The notes: generated from the sequence alone by a model not told the origin. A DNA stretch of 64,000 nt from Anthostomella pinea (GCA_963556695.1 CAUWAG010000018.1:2356001-2420000); one strand, 5' to 3'; shown: positions 1-12,653, counted from the stretch's first letter. Numbers and translations: made by a program.

Positions 1-701
1 CGACTGAAGCCGCAACTCGGCGTGTCTCTGCAAGTCAACACGCTTGTCATAGTAACAAGTTGCTGTATTCAACCCACGCCGGGCTGGCCGGGCTCCGAGC
101 ACCCCGAGCCGAGGTGCGGTCCTGATTACAAACCTCAAGTTCTAACCACGATCCTTTGGGCCCACCACGATGATCCACGTTGGCTCATCAACCACAGCCC
201 GCTATGCTCGTGTCCGCCGCTGTCAAAGTCGCACTCGCATCCGCCTCGCACGCATCCCGCAGACGCTATATCTGGCTACACGTGTGGGTATACCTGGGGT
301 CTGTTGTGCGGGTATCATCTTGCCCCGAGATGCCAACCCCGACAGGCTCCTTCACTTTCGTTTACTAAAGGCTGTGCCCGTGCCGGTGCCGCGAGTCCGC
401 CTAGTCAGCCTGCTTCTGCTCACCTCCAAGGTCTCAGTCCTACGAGTGTAACACATTTGCACTTTTCTCTCCCTCGAAAGTGCTATCAGCTTACCCTGTT
501 CCTCTGACGGTTCCTCTTCTGACTCGCTTATTACTTTACAGAGGATTCTCGAGTGGGCTTCACTGACCCAGTCTCATCTCATCTTATCTACTGCTGCTTC
601 TATCGGTATCTTGGAAGTGTCCCGACGACTCCGTGACTTCACCAACACTTCGGTCAGCCGAACCAAAATTGTGCCGCACTCAGTTACTGCTTTTTCCCAC
701 C
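1..701. other. intergenic, upstream of RTA1-like gene
   Basis: I see no supportable gene. Several overlapping frames are open for 60-160 codons but none has protein-like composition or splice-consistent continuation. The last 200 bases are pyrimidine-rich (CTGCTGCTTCTATC, TTTTTCCCACC before the ATG at 702), which fits a fungal promoter and 5' leader. Confidence 0.5.
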
Positions 702-1853
702 ATGAGTGACCAATCCGGCAATGCCGCCGTCCAGGCATTCATCAACTGTACCCCAGAGATCTGCCCATACGACTCGTCGTTCTACGGCTACCGGATCCAG
801 ATCGTGCCCAACGCCGTCTTCTTGGGCCTCTTCTCCCTATCTCTTCTCGGCTTCCTCGCCGTGTTCCTCATCACGCGGCGCGGAGGAGCCTTCACAGTCG
901 CCGTGAGCCTCGGCCTGATCACCGAGATCTTGGGTTATGTCGGGCGCATTTTGAGCTGGCAGAACCAGTGGGCGGAGCTCGGGTTTCTCATGCAGATATG
1001 CTGCCTCACTATCGCGCCTGCCTTCCTCGCTGCTGGTATCTATTTTTGCATTCGCAAGATCGTTGCCGCCTTCGGTCCGGAGAACTCGCGTATTCCGCCC
1101 CAGTTCTACACCCGAATTGTGAGTCTCGACCAGCCGGCCCCTAGGTAGTCTCAGCATAGAGACGGAAAGGGGAGTTAAAAGGGGGGGTGGCCGGGCTAAC
1201 AAGTCGCACAGTTCATCCCCTGTGATCTTATCTCCCTCATCCTCCAAGCCGCAGGCGGTGCCCTCGCGTCCATTGCCTCGCACACCCATGGGTCCACCAC
1301 GCTGGGCGACAACATCATGATAGCCGGTCTCGCCTTCCAAGTCTTCACCCTCCTCGTCTTCATGATCCTCTGCGTCGACTTCGGCATCAACACCCTGCGG
1401 CGCACCCGCGCCCTCGGCGCCGCCGCCCTCGACCAGGACGCGGCCATCGTCGCGATTCGCCGCTCGCGGATGTTCAAGGGGTTCCTGGTCGCGCTGGCGC
1501 TGTCGACCATCTGCATATTCTGGCGGAGCGTGTACCGCGTCGCCGAGCTGAGCAACGGCTGGACGGGTCCGCTGATGAAGCGCCAGGACCTCTTCATCGG
1601 CTTCGAGGGCGTCATGATCACCGTCGCCGTGCTGGTGCTGAACGTCTTCCACCCGAGCCTGTGCTTCCGCGACCTGATGGGCCCGAGGAAGAACTTTAGG
1701 TTCTGGGCTGCGAAGCGCGCGGTGGGTGAGCCAAAGGGGGATGTTGAGAAGAGCGAGGTTAGGGGGAAGTCGAGCACGGGCACGAGCGTCACGGGGCCGA
1801 GTGGTAAGAGTAGCGCTTATGCTAGTGATGGTGAAGGCGTGGAGAGGACATAA
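702..1853 (+). CDS. RTA1-like seven-transmembrane protein
   Basis: Exons are 702-1118 and 1212-1853; the 93-nt intron starts GTGAGT, has GGGCTAAC near its end and closes with CACAG, in phase 0. The 352-residue product has seven hydrophobic segments: near residues 30-52, 65-85, 95-116, the start of exon 2 (after 139), and three more in the C-terminal half, followed by a Ser/Thr/Gly-rich tail. This is the layout of the fungal RTA1 family, plasma- or vacuolar-membrane proteins linked to lipid translocation and resistance to aminocholesterol or sphingoid-base stress. The short N-terminal extracellular part contains two cysteines (INCTPEICPYDSSFYGY), typical of the family. The start at 702 gives the usual family N-terminus; an upstream ATG at 633 in the same frame would add 23 residues with no membrane character. 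Substrate cannot be inferred. Confidence 0.9.
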
Positions 1854-2310
1854 TTGGGGAACGAAGCATAGAGGGTCGGGATAGATAGGTGTCTCGATGA
1901 CCGGGTGGATTGGGGTTATGACAATGATGACTCGGGGCTTGGGCATAGATACGGGCTCGAATTCCGATACCATATTACTTGTTCAGCACATGTAAAGAAT
2001 GAATACCTCCTCAGCTTTAAACCCTCAAAGTAAGTTTCAACGAAGTTGCCATCCGTGTAGTCAGCACACAGCGTCGTCGTATCGTCAGTTCTATCAGGAT
2101 CAAAAACATACCGCCTCCAGCAAAAGACACCAACTATCAATGTTCAGTATACACGAAAACAACTCCAGTCCTTGGTAGTAGGGTTGCGTTGCATACCTAG
2201 CAGCTACCTATGTCCAGCGCGATTGTCTTCGTCAAGACGCAATCTCTTCGTGGACGTCATTTCCAGTGAAAGACATCCCCATCTTGAAGTCGTTCCACCA
2301 CGCTCAATGA
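1854..2310. other. intergenic between convergent genes
   Basis: Non-coding stretch between the RTA1-like gene on the plus strand and the small minus-strand genes. I see no conserved feature; it presumably holds both 3' ends. Confidence 0.4.
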
Positions 2311-2769
2311 CTAGGTCCAATCACATACATACCCGCCAGTGCTGGTAGACGCAAAGCTAGCGGCCCCGGCGGCGGCGTTGGCGAAGCCCTGTCTTGCTCG
2401 GCGACTGATGCAGGTACTGACCTCGTGGCCCTCGGGGGAGGGGCTTCTCTGCCGCTTGCGCGCGTTTTCGTCGGGGTTGTTTCCGCTCGTCTTGGATGAG
2501 TCTGTGCGGGTTCTGGGGAGGGGGGGTATTGTGTTGGTGAATGGTGATCGGGAGGTCGATAGGTCGATGGAAATGCGGGTGTGTTGTGAGATTGAGACAT
2601 GCCATGTGTTCGGGGAGCCCAGACTGGCCATCGATTACCTGTCACTTATTAGTGCCGCTACTGCTATTGCTGCTGCTCCTGCGCTTCGGAGCCTCCTTTT
2701 CATATCGCGGATTGCGCTTGGCAAATGCTCAATGTCGTGAATGTGAGCAACGATGTGTATCTCCTGCAT
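2311..2769 (-). CDS. hypothetical small protein, tentative two-exon model
   Basis: Tentative model: exon 1 2769-2639, intron 2638-2513 (126 nt, GTAATC donor, CCCCAG acceptor), exon 2 2512-2311; 110 residues. Exon 1 encodes MQEIHIVAHIHDIEHLPS followed by a basic and alanine-rich stretch. Exon 2 carries a basic, serine-rich segment (ARKRQRSPSPEGHE) that could be a nuclear-localisation-like patch, and ends in an Ala/Ser/Thr-rich tail. The two exons join in frame, which is the main support. No family is recognised. It lies on the same strand just downstream of the gene at 2823-3299 and could instead be its continuation through an exon arrangement I did not resolve. Confidence 0.3.
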
Positions 2770-2822
2770 ATTTGAGTCCAAGGGGCCGTGGAACCATAGG
2801 ATGGCTGCGGATAATCAACACA

Positions 2823-3299
2823 CTATGGAGGCTCGGGCGAGAGGATGATTCCGTGCCGGTTCGCACGCCTCAACTTCCGTGCCTCGTCCTCTGGGAGAGC
2901 GTTGAGCCCGTGGATGAAGGCGTCCATGGTGTCTTGAACTGGAATTGGCAAACCATCCTCGTTCTTCTTGAACTGACCGTTCTCGCCACCCTCGTGGATC
3001 CCGATTTCTTCCAAGTGTCGATCATGAGTGACACCTGTGCACTAGTGACGCCACAGCCTGTTCGCACCATATAATTAGTATGGAGCTCACGGGTATCTAG
3101 GGAGCCGTCTGCTTGGATTGTGAAATGATCCCCCTCCACGGAATCTAAACCTTCCAACAAGCGTTGAAGCTCCTCCACCATTTCTGCCCGCACGGTGTCG
3201 AGATCATGTACAGGGACAAGGCGCGTCGGGACATTCCACTTGGGAATTGCTGGTCGGAATGACGACAGGAAAAATAAAGAACTTACTGCTGACAGACAT
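2823..3299 (-). CDS. hypothetical acidic protein, three exons
   Basis: Exons 3299-3287, 3249-3091 and 3034-2823 join in frame to 127 residues. Intron 2 (3090-3035, 56 nt) is textbook: GTGAGC donor, TACTAAT branch, GCACAG acceptor. Intron 1 (3286-3250) would be only 37 nt, GTAAGT to GACCAG, shorter than usual for a filamentous ascomycete, so the first exon is less certain; the protein could begin at the internal ATG of exon 2 (MVEELQRLLEGLDSV). The product is hydrophilic, with a leucine-rich amphipathic stretch near the N-terminus and the segment HLEEIGIHEGGENGQFKKN. No signal peptide or membrane segment, and no family recognised. Confidence 0.55.
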
Positions 3300-6253
3300 T
3301 GTTGTCTACTATGACGAGGGTTCGGAGAATACCTTACTAACGGGCGAAAATTAACTTCACGGCTGGCATGATTATGAGAGACTTACGACGGTAACAAAGG
3401 GTCGATGTCATGGTCGATCATCCAGAGGTATTAAAGGCCGTCAGGGTCACTTTCGACCCTTTCGACCGGTCTCATTGACGCCAAATACGGGTCTGTTGTT
3501 CTCTTCAGCCTGCTTCTTGCTGAACGCCTTAAAGCCACAATCCAAGCAGGACATGTCAGAAGGGGAATTGGAAGGAAACAGGCTGGCTGTTGGATTATCT
3601 GAACCACGTGATGCAAATTGCGGTAATGTATCTTTATACTGTTTAACAGGCAAGTATGGCTGAAATGACTGCTTATTCCTAATGCTTAGGCAAATTTTCA
3701 TTTCAACCAGTTGCCCTGGTAAATAAGACTGGGAGCGAAATTGAAGCTTATACATGCAGATAAAACGAAGATTACCTCAAGCTAGGAAGGGTCTGTCGCT
3801 GAGCTCAAGACCTGTCATGGTATGGTTTATAGATCGCATTCGCTGTTATAGAGACAAAAAGTCAATATCAAGCTGACCAAGATCTGGAGCTACACTTAAG
3901 TCCCGGTCGAAGGGCGTTGCAGGCTATATCCACGCCTACGAAAAAGTTCCGGTAGTCGATGAGTCATTGTGACTCAAACGGAAGCAGGACAGTCCAAACG
4001 ACCGAACAATCCAAACTAGGCAATCAAGAAAGTGCATCGGCGTCCAGTAATGATGGGAATGACCAGGGTCATGAGTCGCATGATCCTCAGAGAGCGCGTG
4101 GGTGACCTTTTCAGCTCTGCGACTATAGAGGTTTGTAACTATAGTGTCATCCACAGTCAGTATGATTCGGGCAGATAATGTGGCAGTGTATTAGATAATA
4201 GCTTTTCCGTTTCGACAGAGTGTGGCATATTCGATGACAATGAAAGGGACTTTGAGAAGAAAGATCAAGAGGGTAGAAGGCGGGACCAGGGGCGATGAAT
4301 ACGTAAACTCGAAAGCTACCTCTTACTGCGACTTCCAAGAACTTCACCAAAAGCCAACGCATAGCTGGTCTCACCCGAAGAATGATGGCATCTCGACCAG
4401 TGATCAGGTACGTGGGTGCCAATCGGCATGGGCAGACAGGCCAACAACATCATCATCTCGTACGTTGCCCCCCTGTCCAGTTCCGGAAATATCCTGTTGG
4501 CTGCAGGAGCGCGAGGATTTGTAGCTTCGACGTCCGGACCGCCAGGAGTTCCTCTGTTGATGCCAGAATCAGGTTGAGAGGGGCGCAGGCCAACCGCGAA
4601 AGGACCAACCAAAACAGGGGGCTTTCCCATGGACTGTGTGTCGGCAGGTCTGAAGACGTTCGATCCATCAGGTCCGGCTTTAGTATTGTTGGCCGTAAGA
4701 GCACGATTGGCCGCTGTAGTATCAGCATCGTGAGAACGCGATTTGGGAGACTCCAGCGGCCTCCGACATCTGATAGGCCGGCCCTGGGGAGAGGTGTCAA
4801 GGCAACCCCTTCCTCCGCGGCCCCTTCCCCCCAACGGCCCCTTTCACCACGGCCCCTTCGAGGGTAGTCGTGGCTGCGTGGGGAGTCGAAGAAATCGGCA
4901 GAGCTGCCAGACGAATCCACTCTGGCTGAGTGCCCGTGCGCCTGGGGCCCGTACACCTGGGGTACTACGGTCAGTGCTGATCCCGAGTCGAAATGACGTC
5001 TTGCGAGTGCGAGACGCGCGGGGACGCAACGCAGTCAGAGGGAACGTGCGTTTACTGGAATATTCTCCCCGCCTTCCACCTTGCCTTGTCTTGGTGCTTG
5101 TTGCCTACAAGATAACGAGGCTGCGAAGATGGAGATGTGCGAAGGGAGAAAGAGAGGTGTGGAGGGAGTCCTTGTCTACAAGATGTCGAGGTTGCAGAAG
5201 CGGATATCTGGGAGTGGAGGAGGGAGAGAGTAGATGGCTGTGGGAGCAGAGTCAAAGAATTAGGTGGCAGGGGATGAAGGAGAGAGTAGATTGCTGCGGG
5301 AGCAGAGTCAAATAGGTAGAAGGGCAACAGTAAATCACCCAGGCGTGCATTTCTGGGCGAATTTATCACTTCTCTCATTGTTATTTATCGCCATGGTGAT
5401 TGCTTTCTGAGGACAAAGACGTGCCAGGCGATCACCATCTCCTGGTTAAGGGCGGCACGAACGTCGACGGCCAGGAGACAAAGCAAACCCCGGTGACTCT
5501 GGGTACTTTTGCTCGGCTGGTTGGCCATTTCGTGGAAGAAAGCTCAAGTATCACTCTTATTCCTTACTGCTCTGGGGTCATGATGTTCTGTGGTGTTGAG
5601 TACATCCGAGGATAGTTCCGAACAAGAGCGCGTGATGACAAGATGGGGGCAAGGAAAAGTGGCTGCGTTTGTGATGATAAAGAAGACGCTGGGCCGCTGA
5701 TAATGATGGGCGAATAATTGTAGGCGAAAGTACGGCCAATCTAGGCGAACTCGTTCCAAACGATTCCAGGGGCTTCTGAGCCCAGCACACAAAGAGTAGT
5801 TGGAAGAGAACCAGGTCTACACCTTCCTCAAGGCCCGAACTCATTTCACTTCCGCCGGCGTTGGCCTCGAAGAGCTCTGACAATGGGATAACGTTGCATC
5901 AAACCACGTTCTGCTGGCAACCACTCAGGCAAATCATTGGTTCGTGTCAGCGTTGGATAAGGGTTCATTGATGGATGGGACCTTCATTGTTACGCCACAG
6001 TAGATAGTCTGAGAGTTCCGGAAGGGAATACAAGGGGAAACGATAGCCAGGTAGCCGGAGTGCAGCTTATGAAGCCCCTCTCTGATATCCCTCTTCGGTC
6101 GGAGATTGTGTGAGAATGGAATGAGTGCCCAGTCGACGAGGGCGGATGAGACACTGAGATGATAACAGGTTGGTATGTGTATGATGACCGTGGGCCATGT
6201 TTTTGTGCACACATTCCCACCTTTGAGGGAGCTTATTTCGCGCCGCCTGAATA
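3300..6253. other. gene-poor stretch
   Basis: No gene can be supported with confidence. A minus-strand frame at 3755-3447 ends with a Cys-x2-Cys pair (MSCLDCGFKAF) and basic residues and may be a relic exon. A short plus-strand region near 5100-5320 is a degenerate repeat of GGAGGGAGAGAGTAGAT-like units. The remaining frames look like chance. Confidence 0.3.
4316..4956 (-). other. possible decayed or unspliced RGG-rich coding segment
   Basis: Two overlapping minus-strand frames have protein-like composition. The upstream one (from 4956) reads SGSSADFFDSPRSHDYPRRG and then an Arg/Gly-rich patch. At about 4840 the protein-like reading moves to another frame (GRGRGGRGCLDTSPQGRPIR) that stays open to 4316. 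No intron longer than 25 nt would explain the switch, so this is either a frame-broken relic or chance in GC-rich DNA. No family is recognised. Confidence 0.2.
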
Positions 6254-6588
6254 TCAAAAGTCGACCTTGCACCCATGGCATGCTTGGCCTTTGTTCTGGC
6301 ATGCAGTTTCGAAGCACCATTTGAGATACGCTTTTGCAGGCATACATCCATCGATGCAGGAATGGCAAGCCTCTATGTCGCAATGACCCTCTATCTGGAG
6401 ATCTTCGTAGATCGATGCCGTGCCGTTGGTAGTGGGGAGTGCTGCTGCCTGCTAGAATCATGTGTCAGCGAGGCGCCATGATGGTTGTATCATGTGTTTT
6501 CATTACAAGGTAGAAGACGTACGGTGAGTGGCACGCCACGAACGGCCAGAGTACCGATAACTGCGGCGAGTAAAGCTGCAAGCTTCAT
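6254..6588 (-). CDS. small secreted cysteine-rich protein (8 Cys), effector-like
   Basis: Exons 6588-6523 and 6451-6254, intron 6522-6452 (71 nt) with GTACGT donor, GCTGAC branch and TTCTAG acceptor. The product is 87 residues. Residues 1 to about 18 (MKLAALLAAVIGTLAVRG) form a clear signal peptide, and the intron lies just after it in phase 0. The mature part holds eight cysteines at 46, 51, 54, 58, 68, 73, 80 and 83, with a core CHSCIDGC and a later WCFETAC. Even cysteine number, small size and secretion signal are those of fungal apoplastic effector or antimicrobial-like proteins; role and target cannot be read from the sequence. The gene stands alone in a gene-poor region. A relative with the same core motif is at 34001-34304. 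Confidence 0.75.
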
Positions 6589-9500
6589 TGCGTCTGTATG
6601 AACTTGTACGTTGGGTGAAATTGGAGACAGTGCTTGTGGGAAGAAAGAATGGAGGAGAGCAGGAGGTACTGGAGACTTAAGCCGTCTTAAAAATGTACAC
6701 ATAATAGCTTGGAGCCTCTGGGTCTCCCAACAATTGACTCGGGAGTTTGATGAGAAATTTCTCCTCATAAAAGACAGCGGTCCTTGAATGGGGAGGGATA
6801 CTGTTCGATATCATAGCATGTTGTGATATGGCTCCAATTAGATTTAGTGGGATGCCCGAAAAGTATCGGGTGACGCTCTAGGACTAGAATCCGAGCAAGT
6901 TGAAGCGCAACCTTGATTTTAGTCGGCTGGCAAAAGCTTGCTTGCCATCGATTCGGTCGCGTGGCCTTCACCACTAGCCTCGCCCACCTTCGTCTTCTTT
7001 CTGTGGGTTATGTTGGTACTCTGGGGGTACACTGAGTCCTTGATTTACAGTTCTTCCTGAGAGACAATGCTCAATGAGTCCGGAGAGTTATAATCAAGTC
7101 TGTGTCTATTTTTTTCCCCTTACCAATGTTCTTCTCCCTCGTCCCTTAGTTACATTTACGATTCATTTCTTGCGTGTAACTGTCACTTTCGGAATGAATA
7201 CCGCCGCGTTCTTCCCATTTGATGCGCGTGACATTCATTACGGGATTTGTGATCCGCAGTACCGGCAAAATATGTTCCCTCCTCCTCCTAATCCCCCTTT
7301 CCCCGGGCCCGTTCATAACACACTGTTTTTTCCCGCCCAGGAGGACGAAGCGCCAGGACTCTAAAGCGTTTACGTAAACGCCGTTGCGAATGGATCACGG
7401 ACTAGATGGTCTCTCACTGAAACCTAATTTTCAACCGCCTGCTAATATTGGTACCACGGCTTCAGCTGTAAAGAATTAGGTCGGACCAGACTCAGAGGCA
7501 TCCGGAAATTGAACACGGCACTCGTTGGACTAAAGGAGTAGCTGAAAGAGTCCGTTCAAAGGTCAATAAAGCAGTGAATATGTGATCGTGTCGTGGATCC
7601 AGGGAATATGTCTGTGGGCGGGGGCTTCGGATGAGAACAATATTGGGTCGCAATACCATGAGGATTTCCAATGCCACCAGCCTGGGTCTGGCTTGACGTC
7701 GCAAGCTGAGGGACCTCACCGGATGTTCAAGCAGTCCGATCTGTAAGACAAGATCGGAATGATAGACCACTTCAGCCCGCAAGGGAATCAAGTAGTAGTA
7801 TAGATCAACAGATAGTGGTTTTATAGCAACAGTCCTTCGCGTATACCACCGTGCAGCCCCCGAACACGATAGAGCCGCTATTTTGAGCAGCTTTCAGCTT
7901 GTTGACGTTTCACATAATCAAGCATCTCACGACTTCTTGCCCAGCGATATCAAGACCATCTCCCCACCTGAACGATTTCCATGGCGATTGTCGGTTGGGA
8001 CTATGTGACTATATCGTAACGAAAAATAATGATAATGTTACCGACGACTCTTTGTGGCCGCAGTCATTATGCCTGGACCCCTTTTCGGCTAGTCGACTGT
8101 GCCAATATAAGTTACATTCTTAGTCCTTGATATCTTTACGACAACTATAAGACAAGAAGAACCCCTTAAGAGCCCTTATTGAAGCTAGTCAACTCTCTTA
8201 GCCTGCTGGACTACTCTTCGATGGACTCGTACAACATAAGCTCAGCTAGTTTCTTAAAGGTAGACGCAAGTACACCACCCGTATCTCACCGTACCATACA
8301 TCGCACAACTCCAGATCTACAAGTGCGGCAACACAAACCCACCCCATGAACCCCATGGCACGAGCGTAGGCGTGACAGACATGCCACAGACGGAGATTAA
8401 GGCCATTCGAGGGTATTCACCTCCGCAACGAGGTTCGAAAATATTCCCGCCCGCGTAGTACGGCCTGAGACTGAGACCGCCGATCGCCGATGACCACGAG
8501 GGCAACCTACCCAGGGCTCCATGCCTCGGCGAAGAATCAGGCCATTCGAGGGTAATTCAACTCCGCAACGAAGTTGGAAAATATTCCCGCCCGCGTAGCA
8601 CGGCTTGAGACCAAGAGTGCCGATCGCCAATGACCACGAGGGAAACCGTTCCAGTCCTCGTGTGCGAGGTAGCACAGGCGCAACCGCACCACATGGCAAC
8701 TATTGCCCTCCACCTTCATTCACTATTGACCGAAAAGGTCCAAAGCCCCGGATTAGTGAGGCCCTCGTCCCACCCGCCAGGCCGGCATCAGCTCACCTTG
8801 CGGCTCGAAACACCGCGTGTCGGGCGGCCGGCCATGTGGGATCCAGCTCGCATGTGCAAGGCATCCGAGACATGGCAATGAGAGAAGGCTGGCAAATCAT
8901 GCCCCCAGAATGGCGGGCTGCTCGTCGGGGAAAGTGGCTGGGATAATAGTTCGCTATGCGTTCCACCACTGCCGGGACTGGAAGCAAGCAAAGAAGACTT
9001 CCATCCAGCCTGATCCCGGTTGACGAAGTCCAAGTACCGGTACAAAGGGCCTCCCGAAGTCAGAAGTAGACGGTACATGTCCCGCAAGAGAGCACCCTTT
9101 GTCGAGGCGACGAGCCGGCCAGCAGCGATGGTCCCGAGACCTGAGATCTGAGACTCGACACTTGATAACTGACAGCTGCCGTCTGGCCTCAGGGGTATGA
9201 AGCCCAGTCTAGCCTCGTGCCATAGCCATGGGATCCGCGGGGTGGGCGGGTTTCGAGGCTGAAGAAACGACAATGCGGGAGACGGGGAACAAAGAAGCTC
9301 GCGTGGAAGTCTGGGATGGTCCCGGTTTCTGATCCCAGGTGCAGGTCGCAGCCACAGACACGCACACGACCAAACCGAAGATCTGGTCGGCGACTATGCC
9401 ATGGACGCCAGAGACATGCCCGGAGCTCAGGCCGGCCAACCGCGCATCGTAGGGCCAGAGACATGTCGTGATGTCTTTCAGCCACCGTTGCAGGAGCCAT

Positions 9501-10500
9501 GGGGGCCCAGGCCCCGGAACGGTAGGAGAATTCCCAGTAGCGCGGCTCAGGGGCTGCGGAGTACATCCATCATGCACAGCAGTTACCTCAGGTGCCTTGG
9601 GTATATCGCCCGCCTTGACGCAGGCTAAAAGTCCCGATCGAGATCCGGGCTCCTGCGGTGTCACCACCACCGCTGAGCACGACGGCAACGAGGGAGCCAA
9701 CGCTACAGACAGCTGGACAGGGGCACGAGACGCGGCGCTGACAGAAATATTATCAGGCCATTGTAGGGAGGACAGAGGCAGGTAAACACGTGCAGACCGC
9801 AGCACCATATCTACCGCTAACCCCAGCCCTCACGAGTCGTGCCCCCCCGGCCCCAGTCCCGACTGGTTTGCCGGACAGCCCGTATCGCTTCGGTGGCGGA
9901 ATCGGGCAGGTATCCAGCCAGTGCCCCGGCCAGTAATAGCAACGTGGCAGCCGAGCACAGCCCGTGGCTTTTCTCGTCCTCCCCATCGCAGGCCATCGCA
10001 GGCCGTCGTCGTCCCATCTTCGACATTGCACATCCGTTCGTATCATACGTCGCTGGCCCTGTGGAGTAATGGTCCGACTCGCACCGAGCTGGCCGTAATC
10101 CCTCAGCCAGGTGAAGAGCCCCTGTCCTTCCGGCGCACGCGGACTATCGGAACGCCCCGTAGCACGACGATGTTCGTTGCCACGCGTGCGCGCGTGATTC
10201 AGCTGCCGAAGATGAAAGTGCGGTTCTTTCTAGCATGATGGCATCATGGCTGATACACAGATTCCGTATCTGTCCAGTCGCACGCATGAATGCACGAACG
10301 AACGCGAAGTTGATGCTGCGCTCTGCCTCCTTCGGAGAATTTCCCCAATCCCACGTTGCGCTGCGCCTGCAACCATCAGACCGGATCTGACGGTGGATCT
10401 GGGGCCGAGGGAGTGACTCGCAAATCGCACCTCGGACCAATCCCACGATAACAGGACCTTTCAACGGACGGATGGAACTATGAGTATCAGCTTTGAAAGA
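6589..10500. other. gene desert, first part
   Basis: No convincing gene. A plus-strand ORF at 7194-7364 (56 codons, MNTAAFFPFDARDIHYG...) follows a pyrimidine-rich leader and could be a small protein, but nothing corroborates it. A 199-codon minus-strand frame at 9808-9209 is in GC-rich DNA and has no recognisable domain. The tandem duplication at 8401-8650 is listed separately. Confidence 0.3.
8401..8650. repeat. 139-bp-offset tandem duplication
   Basis: The block beginning GGCCATTCGAGGGTA at 8401 recurs at about 8540 with a few substitutions and a one-base indel. Both copies contain AATATTCCCGCCCGCGTAG and end in CGATCGCC(G/A)ATGACCACGA. The copies are roughly 110 bp each and diverged, so the duplication is not recent. 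Confidence 0.75.
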
Positions 10501-11709
10501 TACTCACCTTCTCGATATCGCCTAGCCCCCTTCCCCAGGTCACCGAAATACCTGCTTTTCCCATAACTGCCCTCTCAGCATTGTGCGACGCCCACGTGGC
10601 CGAGGCAGCACGGTACCCGCGGCGTTTTTTTGGGGGGCCGACGGGTGAGACGGCGTGGGCATGGTGCTTGTGCTTGCTGTGACACCCACCCACCGGCTGT
10701 TCGACGAGATACACACACACAGCCCCCCCTGGGCTGATATGTAATTACCGCAGTTTCGAAGAACGTGGGATGAAGGGGATTGATTGATTCTGTTACTTCC
10801 GAGGTCAGTCCTGCGGGAAGAAAAGGAGAGTCGCACTGGGGGCCACGTTCCTGTGCTGCCTGCTTGCCTGGAGGCTTGCTGTGGAAGGGGAGACGAAGCG
10901 TGTACTATACGTACGTACATTGTGTGACCCGAGGCGGAGATTATCAGGATGGGCTGATGACACGGAAAATACCCGTTGAGGATGTTTGACACGGTAGGTA
11001 CGCACGTAAAGATGTAGTGAGTAGTAAGAGTGGGACGTGAGAGAAGTGCTTGCTTGCCTTTGTATTTGTCGGTCGGTTTGGATGGATTGACGAGAGGGAT
11101 AGTTCTCGCTGCTTCAAACCTTGTCCTCCTCATAGGCCGTGGGGGACTGTTGTCGTCACACTTGGCCTGGATTGAAACGTCGCAACAAATGCCGTTCAGA
11201 CCCCACGTGCCCATGTTGGGATGACAGACAGAAGGGGGAAGTGGAAGAAAGCCGTTACGGCCCCCAACGGCCCCAATGTCGATTCCCCCCACGCCCATCG
11301 CAAGTGTCTCCCCTAATGCGCGGGTGTGAAAGGGGTAAAGTGTGGGTCGTAGTTCAGCTTCAGCATGCTATTTCTGGCCGTGGCCCATCTCAGCTTTGAC
11401 GGATTCGCGTTACGTCTACGAACATCATCTGATCTAATCGCGTGCACAGCATATATGCCGGTGAGTCGTGATGCGCGTTTGCAAGCAAGGCTCTTTTGTT
11501 GCCGTCGCAGTACAGCAGGTGTGGTGGTGACGATGATTCCATGATTTCCAGAGCTGAACGGAACATGTACCTACTACCTGCTGCAGGGGACTCACTGCAT
11601 GTACGGACGATACGGTACGCCATGTGCGGTGCTTTAAAAACAGATCTTCGTACCTATCCATTGGCGCGTCTGCACGTGTAGAGGGTTGCAGCACCGTATC
11701 TGATGTGAG

Positions 11710-11731
11710 GTACGTACGTACGTACGTACGT
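11710..11731. repeat. (GTAC)n microsatellite
   Basis: About five perfect self-complementary tetramers; such a run can extrude as a cruciform. A (CAT)n run of about seven units follows at 11894-11915. Confidence 0.9.
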
Positions 11732-12653
11732 GGCGGCCATCGGGACTGTACACGATCGCAGGCGCATGGAGTATCGTATTCACATTCCAGTCCGAAGTCG
11801 AATATGACAGAAGCCGCGGGAAAAAGGAGAAATCCCATCCACGAGAACAATAAAAAAAAGCGGGTTCAACGTTACTTTACCATGCGCCGCCCCCATCATC
11901 ATCATCATCATCACCACCCACCTGCAACCAGACAGTCACCGCCAAAAAGTTAAAACAGCCCACCCGCCTGCATCATCAGCGCCAGCAGCAGCGGCCGCTC
12001 CCGGGGAATATAAAGAAAAGAACCGCTTTCCCCCATTCGGCAACATCGACAGAAAATGGGCGAACCCGACAGGTCGGTCGCCGGGAACCCCCAATGCGCA
12101 ATGCGGAGCTAAAAATGGACAGAAGAAACATCCCTACTTTGCAGCACCCCGTTTGGCCTTGCATTTAGTTCCGTCCTGCAGTAGAGACAGCGATGATGTA
12201 GACAGGCCTGCAAGAGAAAAAAAAAAGTTGATGGACCCTTATTAGAGAGACATCTCGAATACCTCATCAGTACGCGACGAAGTGTTGTTGTTGTTGGCCA
12301 TATTCGTGGTATCTTGGCGAGAGTATCGTTTTCTTCGTTTTCCTCCTTTTCCGTTTCCAAGCGTCGAGAGAGTGGACGAATGGGATTGACCGAGTAAACG
12401 CGACGGCGCAGAACGACAGGGGGCTACCTTACTGTAGCAGCGCATCTCCGCCAGCGCAGACGACGACGTATGTGACGAGATTTCGAATCGAAAGTTGAGA
12501 TGTGACCAAACAACAAAAGACCCGACCAGACCAGCCCAGCATCTGTCACAACCCCTCCTGCCTGCTGTATTTTTCTTCTTCCAAGGCCGATCGACGCTAC
12601 GAGTCTCATCATCAAAGCTACTGAGATCTATCAGATCTCGCATCTGTGCGGAT

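Noticed and set aside
837..1973. 378-codon minus-strand ORF
   Set aside because: It is antisense to the RTA1-like gene and its intron; a shadow of GC-rich coding DNA.
9209..9808. 199-codon minus-strand ORF
   Set aside because: GC-rich region with several overlapping open frames; no domain and no signal peptide.
10540..11298. 252-codon minus-strand ORF
   Set aside because: Composition is random, it crosses repeat-rich DNA and it shows no homology I recognise.
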